DNA from: Puniceicoccales bacterium
GTDB lineage: Bacteria > Verrucomicrobiota > Verrucomicrobiia > Opitutales > LL51
Reading direction: 5' to 3'
Length of the DNA stretch: 10,781 bases
Assembly: GCA_031290315.1 (NCBI GenBank)
Contig: JAITNS010000058.1
Coordinates: forward strand, 1 to 10,781
A model generated the notes under the pieces. It was not told where the DNA came from and searched no databases. It worked only from the letters and a program-made list of their open reading frames with translations. A program made the position numbers and the translations under genes. Positions 1 to 7,187 of this stretch are shown piece by piece (the first letter of the stretch is position 1; every line of letters begins with the position of its first letter).

Positions 1-11
1 TAGTTTTTCAT
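1..11 (-). CDS. Possible start of the next operon gene, cut off by the window edge
   Basis: On the minus strand the stop codon of the ABC ATPase (TAA, 14-12) is followed immediately by ATG AAA AAC, which runs off the left edge. ATPases of this family are usually followed by their membrane permease gene, and translational coupling at zero distance is common for such pairs, so this is probably the N-terminus of the permease. Only three codons are visible, so neither the reading frame nor the function can be tested here. Confidence 0.35.
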
Positions 12-980
12 TTAATGCCATTGGGTATGTTCCGTATCCGTATATTCCACTGCCCGTATAAAAATTTCTTCTAAAGTTGCCGTTTTTTCCACAATACTTA
101 ACAACTTCCAATCCGGCTCGCTAAGTAATGCTTTCCAAAAAAGATCTATATTCTCCGTTGGCAATAGAATGGAGAATTGATGCCGATTACGGGCTAAATC
201 GATAAAGATATCGTGCCCCTGCCACTCCGTATGCTGCGCTTTAAAATGATCTATGCTACTAGGTTCGCATTCGACGTGAATCGTAAAAATACGATCCTTA
301 AAAAATAGTTCACGCAATTCCTGCATCGCACCATTCGCTACAATATGACCGCTATTAATAATGATAAAACGATCGCATAAATTTTCGATCTCAGGAAGAA
401 TATGACTCGAAATAATAAATGTTTTTTTTCCTTTTTGGGATGTAATTAATTGGCGGAAATTGAGTATTTGATCCGGATCTAAGCCAATTGTCGGTTCATC
501 GAGAATTACTAATTCCGGATTAGCTAGTAAAGCGTCAGCTAACCCAACACGTTGCCGCATACCTTTTGATAATAAATCTAATTCCTGATGATGTATCGCA
601 CGCGGAATATCGGTCAAACGCATCATCTTTTCCGTATGTACACGCACATTCTTTGCCTCTACCTTTTTCATAGCGGCACGAAATCGTAAAAATTCCCCCA
701 CTTGTAAATGCGATGGTAAAGGATTATTTTCCAGCATAGCGGCGACGATACAACGCTCTCGTTGATGATCATAGGCAATATTTTTTCCCTTAATCGTCAC
801 TATCCCCGAAGTAGCATCCATAAGCCCCGCAAGAATTTTTAGGGTTGTCGACTTTCCTGCTCCATTAGGTCCCAATAAACCGACTACTTCCCCTTCCTGG
901 ATCGTGAAAGAAATATTATTGAGCGCAACAAACGATCCATAATATTTTGTCAAATTTTGAACTACAAGGAATGGCTTCAA
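12..980 (-). CDS. ABC transporter ATP-binding protein (GldA/NosF/CcmA-like group)
   Basis: This is the cytoplasmic ATPase subunit of an ABC transporter and would energise a separate membrane permease. The nucleotide-binding domain is complete: Walker A GPNGAGKST at 37-45, signature LSKGMRQR at 137-144, Walker B LVILDEP at 157-163, D-loop GLDP, and H-loop His193. The Q-loop position carries LENNP rather than a glutamine, as is often seen in GldA-like exporters. About 100 C-terminal residues beyond the core may form the small regulatory domain of this subgroup. The length (322 aa) is normal. The start is TTG at 980-978: an in-frame TAG lies three codons upstream, and a G-run (AGGGGG) ends only 2 nt before it, so the start is not certain. 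It follows der by 34 bp and abuts the next gene. The substrate cannot be read from this subunit. Confidence 0.9.
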   Translation of the reverse strand: MKPFLVVQNLTKYYGSFVALNNISFTIQEGEVVGLLGPNGAGKSTTLKILAGLMDATSGIVTIKGKNIAYDHQRERCIVAAMLENNPLPSHLQVGEFLRFRAAMKKVEAKNVRVHTEKMMRLTDIPRAIHHQELDLLSKGMRQRVGLADALLANPELVILDEPTIGLDPDQILNFRQLITSQKGKKTFIISSHILPEIENLCDRFIIINSGHIVANGAMQELRELFFKDRIFTIHVECEPSSIDHFKAQHTEWQGHDIFIDLARNRHQFSILLPTENIDLFWKALLSEPDWKLLSIVEKTATLEEIFIRAVEYTDTEHTQWH

Positions 981-1014
981 GACCCCCTATGATCTATCAA
1001 TTATCGACAAATGC

Positions 1015-2400
1015 TCAAGCTGTTTTTTCTGCGTAGCGCATCTCTTTATCAATAAATTCAAATACTAGTGGACAGCCTGATAAATCGAAAGCATTGCGAA
1101 TACCATTCTCCAAATATCGCTGGTAGACATCTGTCAATCTTTGGGAGCGGTTACAGAAAATTTTCAAATGAAAGGGAAAAGTACCACTATGAACCACATA
1201 GTAAATTTTAAAACGCTTTCCCAATACAATTGTAGGGGGATGACGATCCAATAAATCTTGTACAACGCGATTCAATTTTCCGGTCGAAATTATTTTGGAA
1301 GCTTTTTCAAATATTTTAATACTTTCACTGAGAATATTTTCTACACCATAGCCTGTTTTAGCGGAAATAAAGAGTGTAGGGAATTGGGATAATGCAAATA
1401 GTTCCTTTTGTAAAGTATCGAGAAATTTTTTTCGAAAATCAGTGATCGAATGGTAGCCATCTATATCATGTTGCTTTAAACTTTCATAGGCCAAATCCCA
1501 TTTATTAACTACAAGAATGAAACATTTTCCTTCCTTTAGAATTTGTCCAGTTAATTTTTTATCTTGACGTGTAATGCCCGATAAAGCATCGATCACTAAA
1601 AATACAACATCCACTGCTTTTATCGTATGCATGGAACGTACCGTGGAAAAGAATTCTATGGAAGTATTCATTTTCTTTTTCTCTCGCAATCCCGCCGTAT
1701 CAATCAACTTAAAATGGTACTCCTGATTGTTTTGTATATAATGAAGATCACATGCAATCGCATCGCGCGTTGTTCCCGCTACCGGATGAGCAATCATTCG
1801 GTTCTCTTTGAGTAAAGTATTCACTATTGAAGATTTACCGACATTGGGCCGTCCCAATAAACAAATTTTAATCACACGCTCTTCTTTAAAATTTTCTTCG
1901 ACCGATTCATTAGCATAATGGCTCATCATTTCCCATAAAGCTTGTTCCCCATAACCATGTTCCGCCGAAACTAAAAATATATCCTTAAAGCCCAAAACAT
2001 GGAAAACATCGCCGCGACTTACATCCTGAGGTAAATCAATTTTATTAACGATGAGATATACTTTTTTATTAAATTTCCGCAAAGAGGCAGCGATTTCGTA
2101 ATCGAAAGGTAAGCAGCCGGCGCGGGCATCAACGACGAAAAATATGATATCGGCGGCTTGTATCGCGAAATAAATCTGTTCTTCGACGGCGGATAATAAT
2201 GAAATATTTTCCTTCGATTCCGCCAGTCCTATACCGCCCGTATCCATTAATATCACACCATTTTTCAATTCCTCGGCGATGATATCCCGTGTAGTACCTG
2301 GGAAATTATGGACAATCGAAATACGCCGCTGTATTAAACGATTAAATAGACGACTTTTACCCACATTAGGTCGCCCAACTAACGCTATGGTTATGCTCAT
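1015..2400 (-). CDS. der: Ribosome-biogenesis GTPase Der (EngA)
   Basis: Der is an essential GTPase with two G domains in tandem and acts in late assembly of the 50S ribosomal subunit. Domain 1 has GRPNVGKS (9-16), the TTRD switch (36-39), DTGG (53-56) and NKID (119-122). Domain 2 has GRPNVGKS (183-190), TTRD (210-213), DTAG (234-237) and NKWD (299-302). The last ~100 residues form the KH-like domain, recognisable from HPPTIVLGKR and the later YLENGIRNAF. The length of 461 aa fits the family, and every nucleotide-binding motif is intact. The ATG at 2400 puts the first P-loop at the usual distance from the N-terminus. The gene lies downstream of nrdR across a 79-bp gap holding a 20-bp tandem repeat. 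No Shine-Dalgarno sequence is visible before the start. Confidence 0.97.
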   Translation of the reverse strand: MSITIALVGRPNVGKSRLFNRLIQRRISIVHNFPGTTRDIIAEELKNGVILMDTGGIGLAESKENISLLSAVEEQIYFAIQAADIIFFVVDARAGCLPFDYEIAASLRKFNKKVYLIVNKIDLPQDVSRGDVFHVLGFKDIFLVSAEHGYGEQALWEMMSHYANESVEENFKEERVIKICLLGRPNVGKSSIVNTLLKENRMIAHPVAGTTRDAIACDLHYIQNNQEYHFKLIDTAGLREKKKMNTSIEFFSTVRSMHTIKAVDVVFLVIDALSGITRQDKKLTGQILKEGKCFILVVNKWDLAYESLKQHDIDGYHSITDFRKKFLDTLQKELFALSQFPTLFISAKTGYGVENILSESIKIFEKASKIISTGKLNRVVQDLLDRHPPTIVLGKRFKIYYVVHSGTFPFHLKIFCNRSQRLTDVYQRYLENGIRNAFDLSGCPLVFEFIDKEMRYAEKTA

Positions 2401-2438
2401 TACATTAATTTCTAAATATATCCTATCTCATGCAAGCC

Positions 2439-2478
2439 TAAGTATAGAAAATCTAAATTAAGTATATATAATCTAAAT
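2439..2478. repeat. Two-copy 20-bp tandem repeat between nrdR and der
   Basis: Two directly adjacent 20-bp units, 2439-2458 and 2459-2478, differ at only two positions: TAAGTATA-GAAA-ATCTAAAT and TAAGTATA-TATA-ATCTAAAT. A third TCTAAAT occurs at 2411-2417. The repeat fills half of the nrdR-der gap and ends just before the nrdR stop codon. Read on the minus strand, each copy contains TATACT, which resembles a -10 element, but no properly spaced -35 is present. It may be a slippage duplication with no function. Confidence 0.7.
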
Positions 2479-2479
2479 A

Positions 2480-2947
2480 TCAAATTACCTGATCGCTTGG
2501 CTGTTCTAAGTTTTTACATTCTTGTTCAAATTCGTTAGTCTCGTGAAAATTTTTATAAACACTGGCAAAACGTAAATAGGCGATAGGATCGATTTGTTTC
2601 AATTCTTCCATAACAATCAGTCCAATATTTTCTGAAGAAATTTTTGGGGAATAGCGGTCGCGAATCGTACGTAAAATATTTTGCATAATGATTTCTATTT
2701 TTCGATCACTTGCGCTATCCGATCGAATAGCCTTTTGTAAACCTCGTACAATTTTTTCGGGATCAAATTCTTCTTCCATGCCATTACGCTTACTCACTAC
2801 TAATTCCGTCTTGCAATAAACCTCCATTGTGGAAAATTTATAGCCACAAGTATTACATTTTCGCCGTCGACGTATACTTCCATGATCCGCCACAATACGC
2901 GTATCGGTCACTTTACTATCCGTACCATTACACTTCGGGCACTTCAT
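2480..2947 (-). CDS. nrdR: Transcriptional repressor NrdR
   Basis: NrdR represses ribonucleotide reductase genes and senses ATP/dATP levels through an ATP-cone domain. The N-terminal zinc ribbon is intact, with Cys3/Cys6 and Cys31/Cys34 as ligands and a basic stretch IRRRRKC (25-31) that contacts DNA. The ATP-cone follows from about residue 47, with VVSKRNG and FDPEKIVRGLQKA typical of the family. The length of 155 aa is normal. The ATG is 7 nt downstream of the gpsA stop, so the two are presumably co-transcribed. No ribonucleotide reductase gene and no recognisable NrdR boxes lie in this window, so its targets are elsewhere. A 15-bp perfect palindrome sits immediately upstream of the start. 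Confidence 0.96.
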   Translation of the reverse strand: MKCPKCNGTDSKVTDTRIVADHGSIRRRRKCNTCGYKFSTMEVYCKTELVVSKRNGMEEEFDPEKIVRGLQKAIRSDSASDRKIEIIMQNILRTIRDRYSPKISSENIGLIVMEELKQIDPIAYLRFASVYKNFHETNEFEQECKNLEQPSDQVI

Positions 2948-2948
2948 A

Positions 2949-2963
2949 TTGAAATTATTTCAA
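2949..2963. promoter_or_regulatory. 15-bp perfect palindrome at the gpsA-nrdR junction
   Basis: TTGAAAT-T-ATTTCAA is a perfect inverted repeat with 7-bp arms and a 1-nt centre. It covers the gpsA stop codon (2957-2955) and ends 1 nt before the nrdR ATG (2947). It could be an operator for an unknown regulator or a chance AT-rich dyad. The centre is too short for a stable RNA hairpin unless the inner pairs open. It does not resemble the NrdR-box consensus. Confidence 0.3.
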
Positions 2964-3932
2964 AAATGCAGCGCTTAATAGAGTATTTTGCATATATATT
3001 GGAGACAATTTTTGCTCATATAAAATATGATAAATAGCTTCTACTATAGGCGCTGAAATTCCTTTCTCCTGAAAAGTATTATAGAATGTCTCTGCCGAAC
3101 GATAACCTTCGATGGCCGCAACCGAATGATTAATAATTTCTTGAGGATTTTTATTATTAGCAATATTTTCGCCAAATGTACGATTACGGCTCCAAGTTCC
3201 TGAGCATGTGGCAAGTAAATCCCCTAGCCCACTGGGCCCTTTAAAAGTTGCTTCTTTGGCACCTAATTGTTTTCCAACATGCATCATTTCATGTAAACAC
3301 GCCGTAATATAGGAACACCGCGCATTATCACCAAATTGCAAGCCATCGAACATCCCTGCACCAATGGCATAAATATTCTTTAAACAACCCCCCAATTCTA
3401 CGCCAATAACATCGTCGCTATATTCGATGGTCATACTTTTAAAGGAAATGGGAATATTCTTACAGCGATTATTTTCGGAGGCTAACACAAGTTTTGTAGG
3501 CAAATTAAGCGCTACTTCCCGTGCATAGGAAGGCCCGGATAATATGGCAAAAGGATTATTGGGGAAATGTCGACGAACATACATGCTAGGTAATTCCCAA
3601 GTCGATCCCGGCAATCCCTTACAAAAAGAAAAAATCGGCACAGAGGGGCTTACCGTATGCATCTTAACGCATTCACAAACATCATTAATCGCACTCGAAG
3701 GACAAATAAAGAAGAGAAGTTCACAAGATTCCAATGAAGAATATTCATGGGTTGCGTGGATATCTTCGGGGATTTTGATTCCTGGGAAAAAAGTTAGATT
3801 TTCATGATTAATATTAATCTCATCGGCATCCTGGGGCGACTTCGCAACTAAAGTGACCGAGTGCCCTGCATAAAAACTACTTAAGGCAACGGCACTCCCC
3901 CATGCTCCTGCACCAACAATTGTAATCCTCAT
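2955..3932 (-). CDS. gpsA: Glycerol-3-phosphate dehydrogenase [NAD(P)+] GpsA
   Basis: GpsA reduces dihydroxyacetone phosphate to sn-glycerol 3-phosphate, the backbone for phospholipid synthesis, in the cytosol. The N-terminal Rossmann domain has GAGAWGS at 7-13. CKGL (104-107) and GPSYAREVA (133-141) match the family's substrate-loop motifs. The catalytic lysine is Lys185 in ELGGCLKN, followed by GDNARC and, further on, GLGDLLATC and SRN. The length of 325 aa is typical. One oddity is the segment normally ending ITRG, which here reads ITAC, so a widely conserved Arg-Gly pair is missing. The catalytic lysine and the GDN and SRN motifs are kept, so activity is likely. The partner enzyme TpiA, which makes the same substrate, is encoded two genes upstream. 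Confidence 0.96.
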   Translation of the reverse strand: MRITIVGAGAWGSAVALSSFYAGHSVTLVAKSPQDADEININHENLTFFPGIKIPEDIHATHEYSSLESCELLFFICPSSAINDVCECVKMHTVSPSVPIFSFCKGLPGSTWELPSMYVRRHFPNNPFAILSGPSYAREVALNLPTKLVLASENNRCKNIPISFKSMTIEYSDDVIGVELGGCLKNIYAIGAGMFDGLQFGDNARCSYITACLHEMMHVGKQLGAKEATFKGPSGLGDLLATCSGTWSRNRTFGENIANNKNPQEIINHSVAAIEGYRSAETFYNTFQEKGISAPIVEAIYHILYEQKLSPIYMQNTLLSAAFLK

Positions 3933-3968
3933 AGATAATATCTAAAATCATATAAAAATTAAAGTCAA
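3933..3968 (-). promoter_or_regulatory. Possible promoter before gpsA
   Basis: On the minus strand a -35-like TTGACT (3968-3963) is followed after 18 bp by a weak -10-like TAGATA (3944-3939). The gpsA ATG begins 6 nt beyond it, so a transcript from here would have almost no leader. The 87-bp dxs-gpsA gap is AT-rich, so such matches occur easily by chance; only the -35 (5 of 6) is good. Confidence 0.3.
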
Positions 3969-4019
3969 TAGAAGGTTTGCTTTTATTGGTAATAATTTTA
4001 AAAAATTTCCCATCTAGTT

Positions 4020-5834
4020 TTATAACATACTCATACATCCTTGATCGGTTTGTATTTTTTTTACCATATCATCTACCGTAAAATGAAACATATTTTCCAA
4101 ATCCTCATTATTGGAAGCGTGAGGGATAAAAGTGTCCGGCCAAGCAAAAATATGGATATGGATTGGCAAGTGTTGTTCGATTAAAAATTCTGCTACAGCG
4201 CTCCCAAATCCTCCCGATTTTACATGATCTTCGATCGTATAAATCGAAAGATGGTGTTTTGCGCACTCTAGCAATACTTCATGATCGAGAGGCTTGACGA
4301 ATCGCCCATGAATAATTGTGAATGAAAATTGTGGCAATTTTCGCGCAATCTCCAATGCTAAATAGACTTTTTCTCCCAGCGCTATTAAACAAATATCTTT
4401 CCCCTGTACTACTATTTCACTTTTCCCTAAGCAAATTTTGGGACAAACTTTTTCGTTAATTGAATTATTTTTAATAGAAACAATTTTTGTTTCGCGAGGA
4501 TAACGGATACAGCATGGCTTTCGAAATTCAATGGCAGCTTCTAGCATCGCCTCCAATTCGTCGGTATCTTTAGGTTGCATTATAACGAGGTTAGGAATAT
4601 TGCGCAACAGTGCGATATCGAATAGGCCATGATGTGTCGGGCCATCATTGGCACATAATCCCGCCCGATCAATTGCAATAACAATAGGTAAATTTTGTAA
4701 AGCAATATCATGGAAAATATTGTCGACAGCGCGTTGCAAAAATGTCGAATAAATGGCACATACTGGTAGTAATCCTGCCTTCGATAATCCCGCTGCGAAA
4801 GTTATTCCATGTCCTTCGGCGATTCCAATATCGAAAAAACGTTTCGGATATTGTTTTTGGAAAAGTGATAAACCAGTTCCACCTGCCATTGCTGCCGTAA
4901 TACAAACAATACGCGGATCTTGTTTCGCTAAATCGCAAATTTTTTTACCAAAGATAGTAGAATAGCTCTGTTCATGATGACTTGTAAGGGAAATTCCATG
5001 CATTTTTTCCGGACTCTTCTCCGCATTTGGGTCACCATAACCTTTTTTAGTTTTCACATGAAGTAAAACGGGGCGATTTTGTCGCTTGCAAAATTCCAAA
5101 TTTTCTAGCAATTCATTCATATTATGCCCATCAATAGGCCCAATATATTTTAATCCGTAATGCTCAAAAAATGAAGATGGCAATAGGAGCGATTTAATTG
5201 CTTGCTTCAAGGTCATTAAAAATCTTATGAAAGATTTTCCTCCTGGTAGTATTGTAACATATTTCTTTAAAAAATTTTTAATGCGATTATAAACATAATA
5301 ACGAGTCATCTCATTCAAATACTTTGCAATCGAACCGACATTCTTGGAAATCGCATACCCATTATCATTGAGAACCACAATTAATCGAGTTTCCCCAATA
5401 TTATTGAGCGCTTCGAGTGTCAATCCATTTGTCAGAGAAGCGTCGCCGATAACGGCAATTACGTGGTAATTTTGATTCAATTGATCGCGGGCTACAGCCA
5501 TTCCAATCGCACTCGATAAAGCCGTTCCCGCATGACCGCAAAAAAATAGATCATAGGGACTTTCCTGTGGAGAAGTAAAACCCGAAATTCCATGGGTCAT
5601 TCTCAATGTCGAAAATTTATGTTTGCGATCCGTTAAAATTTTATGGGCATAGCATTGGTGGGAGACATCAAAAATAATTTTATCCCGAGGGGAATGAAAA
5701 GTTTGATGCAAAGCGATCGATAATTCGACCACTCCTAAATTAGAAGCCAAATGCCCCCCATTGGTACGGGTCGTCTCCAAAATAATCTCTCTAATTTCTT
5801 TGGCGACTTTCTTATAATCTATACTATCTTTCAT
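4020..5834 (-). CDS. dxs: 1-deoxy-D-xylulose-5-phosphate synthase
   Basis: Dxs condenses pyruvate with glyceraldehyde 3-phosphate using thiamine diphosphate, the first step of the MEP isoprenoid pathway and a source for thiamine and pyridoxal synthesis. Key residues are present: His28 (GGHLAS), His59 (HQCYAHK), Asp131 with Asn158 in the TPP/Mg2+ motif, Glu340 (IAEGH) as cofactor activator, His401 (DGPTHHG), and RYPRE in the C-terminal third. The 604-aa length is slightly short: an in-frame TAG three codons before the ATG rules out an upstream start, so about 20 residues of the usual N-terminal leader are absent. Several nearly invariant neighbours of the active site differ from E. coli-type enzymes: GDA for GDG, DVSHQ for DVGHQ, NDNGY for NDNEM, AEGHG for AEQHA. 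Its substrate is supplied by TpiA, encoded just upstream. Confidence 0.96.
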   Translation of the reverse strand: MKDSIDYKKVAKEIREIILETTRTNGGHLASNLGVVELSIALHQTFHSPRDKIIFDVSHQCYAHKILTDRKHKFSTLRMTHGISGFTSPQESPYDLFFCGHAGTALSSAIGMAVARDQLNQNYHVIAVIGDASLTNGLTLEALNNIGETRLIVVLNDNGYAISKNVGSIAKYLNEMTRYYVYNRIKNFLKKYVTILPGGKSFIRFLMTLKQAIKSLLLPSSFFEHYGLKYIGPIDGHNMNELLENLEFCKRQNRPVLLHVKTKKGYGDPNAEKSPEKMHGISLTSHHEQSYSTIFGKKICDLAKQDPRIVCITAAMAGGTGLSLFQKQYPKRFFDIGIAEGHGITFAAGLSKAGLLPVCAIYSTFLQRAVDNIFHDIALQNLPIVIAIDRAGLCANDGPTHHGLFDIALLRNIPNLVIMQPKDTDELEAMLEAAIEFRKPCCIRYPRETKIVSIKNNSINEKVCPKICLGKSEIVVQGKDICLIALGEKVYLALEIARKLPQFSFTIIHGRFVKPLDHEVLLECAKHHLSIYTIEDHVKSGGFGSAVAEFLIEQHLPIHIHIFAWPDTFIPHASNNEDLENMFHFTVDDMVKKIQTDQGCMSML

Positions 5835-5871
5835 GGAACACTATTTTCATAGAAAAACATTGTTCCGTCAA
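5835..5871 (-). promoter_or_regulatory. Possible dxs promoter overlapped by an inverted repeat
   Basis: On the minus strand TTGACG (5871-5866) and GAAAAT (5848-5843) are 17 bp apart, with the dxs ATG 8 nt further on. Overlapping them is an inverted repeat: GGAACA (5866-5861) pairs with TGTTCC (5840-5835), with inner arms TTTTC/GAAAA around a TAT loop. The outer arm ends directly at the start codon. It could act as an operator or as an RNA hairpin covering the initiation site. No T-tract follows, so it is not a standard terminator. Confidence 0.35.
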
Positions 5872-5887
5872 AGATAAAGCATTTATA

Positions 5888-6625
5888 TTAAACCGATTGG
5901 GCAATCGCCATAAAGTCTTTAGGGACGAGAGAAGCACTGCCAATTAATCCTCCACTAATATCCGCTTGCCGTAAAAGCTCAGCTGCATTATTCGGTTTCA
6001 TGGAACCGCCATATAAAATATGTATACTTTCCCCATCTTTTGGAAATTGCTCCTTCAGTAAATTGCGAATAAATCCATGCATCTCCTGTGCAATCTCCGG
6101 TGTCGCCGTCTGACCTGTACCTATTGCCCATACCGGCTCATAGGCAATGACTAAAGCACTACTAATACCCTCCAATGCGGAACTAATTTGTTCTTCGACA
6201 ATTGCTTTTTCTTGCCCTGCTTGCCGTTCTTCGAGTGTTTCGCCCACGCATAAAATTGGTATCAATTGAAAATCTTGGGCCACTTTTACTTTCTGATGAA
6301 TAAGTGCATTCGATTCTTTAAAAATACTACGGCGTTCGCTGTGCCCAATAATAACATAATGCACATTTAAATCTTGTAGCATCTGCGGAGAAATTTCTCC
6401 CGTAAAAGCACCCTCCTTAGCACAGTACATATTTTGAGCCCCTAACACGATACTCGAATTTTTCAATGCCTTTGAAATGGGGCATAAATTAGTGAAGGGC
6501 GGAGAAATACCCAACTTAACCTTATCAGGGCATTTGAATTGCGCAATCTCATTCACTAAGTCAGTCGATTGGGATGGCGTTTTATACATCTTCCAATTAC
6601 CAATAATTAAATATTTTTTTTCCAT
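5888..6625 (-). CDS. tpiA: Triosephosphate isomerase
   Basis: TpiA interconverts dihydroxyacetone phosphate and glyceraldehyde 3-phosphate in glycolysis and gluconeogenesis. With the ATG at 6625 the protein is 245 aa and begins like its relatives, placing Asn10 and Lys12 in GNWKM. The catalytic His95 (IGHSERR) and Glu163 (AYEPVWAIGTG, flexible loop 6) are present, as are the phosphate-binding GGSMKPNN and GGLIGSASL near the C-terminus. The open frame extends five codons upstream to a TTG at 6640, but that start overlaps the end of the HIT gene; the ATG sits 7 nt after the HIT stop and gives the usual N-terminus. It supplies both Dxs (glyceraldehyde 3-phosphate) and GpsA (dihydroxyacetone phosphate), the next two genes. 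Confidence 0.97.
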   Translation of the reverse strand: MEKKYLIIGNWKMYKTPSQSTDLVNEIAQFKCPDKVKLGISPPFTNLCPISKALKNSSIVLGAQNMYCAKEGAFTGEISPQMLQDLNVHYVIIGHSERRSIFKESNALIHQKVKVAQDFQLIPILCVGETLEERQAGQEKAIVEEQISSALEGISSALVIAYEPVWAIGTGQTATPEIAQEMHGFIRNLLKEQFPKDGESIHILYGGSMKPNNAAELLRQADISGGLIGSASLVPKDFMAIAQSV

Positions 6626-6632
6626 AATGATT

Positions 6633-7112
6633 TTAAACAAATTTTCTTAAAATTTCCCAGAGATACTCCAGTGCCATAGGTAATACTTTAGTTTCGCCAA
6701 TAACCGGCATAAAATTTGTATCGCCTAACCAACGCGGTACAATATGACAATGTAAATGCTTAGGGATACCCGCTCCCGCCGCTGTACCTAAATTAATCCC
6801 TATATTAATTCCATCGGGTGTCAATGCCTTACGTAATATGCCCTCCGATCGAGTAATGGTTTGAAAAAAATCGACCTGCTCTTCCCCATCCAATTGCTCT
6901 AAATCTTGAACCTCACGGCGCGGCAATACGAGTAAGTGGCCAGCATTGTAAGGATATTTATTGAGAATAACAAAACTTAAAGGTGTCCTAAAAAGTAGTA
7001 GCGATTGTCTTTCATTGGTATTATCGAGAATATCTAAAAATGGATTATGGGTCGTAGGATCTTTTGGGGCGTCGACGTAGCTCATACGCCAATATGCATG
7101 TAAATATTTCAT
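6633..7112 (-). CDS. HIT-family nucleotide hydrolase/phosphorylase (Ap4A-phosphorylase-like)
   Basis: HIT proteins cleave or transfer nucleotides from substrates such as diadenosine polyphosphates and adenylated small molecules through a histidine triad. The triad is HLHCHIVPRW, with the middle histidine as nucleophile, followed by GDTNFMP, a pattern I associate with the Ap4A phosphorylase-like branch. An earlier NAGHLLVLPRR segment also fits the fold. Three starts are possible. The ATG at 7118 would give 161 aa, but I prefer the ATG at 7112 (159 aa), because the family often begins near LHAYWRM and because the predicted transcription start falls on this codon. This is the first gene of the minus-strand operon. 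Its stop is 7 nt before the tpiA ATG. The exact substrate is not determinable. Confidence 0.9.
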   Translation of the reverse strand: MKYLHAYWRMSYVDAPKDPTTHNPFLDILDNTNERQSLLLFRTPLSFVILNKYPYNAGHLLVLPRREVQDLEQLDGEEQVDFFQTITRSEGILRKALTPDGINIGINLGTAAGAGIPKHLHCHIVPRWLGDTNFMPVIGETKVLPMALEYLWEILRKFV

Positions 7113-7118
7113 GCCCAT

Positions 7119-7147
7119 ATTATAATGTACTTTTTCGAAAATGCCAA
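7119..7147 (-). promoter_or_regulatory. Strong sigma70-type promoter of the HIT-tpiA-dxs operon
   Basis: On the minus strand TTGGCA (7147-7142, 5 of 6) and a perfect TATAAT (7124-7119) are separated by exactly 17 bp, the optimal spacing. The -10 abuts the ATG at 7118, and a second ATG starts 7 nt downstream at 7112, where initiation would be expected. This is the best promoter match in the window and would drive the whole leftward gene run. A weaker pair, TTGAAA (7179-7174) and GATATA (7155-7150) with an 18-bp spacer, lies upstream. Confidence 0.75.
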
Positions 7148-7155
7148 TATATATC

Positions 7156-7187
7156 TTGACAGTGGAAACACTTTTTCAAAGGATAAT
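7156..7187 (+). promoter_or_regulatory. Possible promoter of the acyl carrier protein-tgt unit
   Basis: A perfect TTGACA (7156-7161) is followed by GATAAT (7182-7187), but the 20-bp spacer is longer than the usual 16-18. No better -10 lies at the optimal distance. The spacer contains the dyad AGTG-GAAA-CACT (7161-7172), with further flanking complementarity TTGA/TCAA at 7156-7159 and 7176-7179. That could be an operator, which would also explain a poor core promoter. It lies back to back with the leftward promoter. Confidence 0.4.

Noticed and set aside
1001..1009. TTATCGACA, one mismatch from the DnaA-box consensus, in the der-ABC gap
   Set aside because: A single near-match with no cluster and no AT-rich unwinding region; it is also 6-7 kb from the skew switch. 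Expected by chance.
5835..5866. tpiA-dxs inverted repeat as a transcription terminator
   Set aside because: The stem has an internal mismatch and no T-tract follows on either strand; it runs straight into the dxs start codon.
7163..7178. sigma54-like TGGAAA...TTTCA before the acyl carrier protein gene
   Set aside because: The essential GC of the -12 element is missing and the -24 element is also imperfect; no enhancer-binding site seen.
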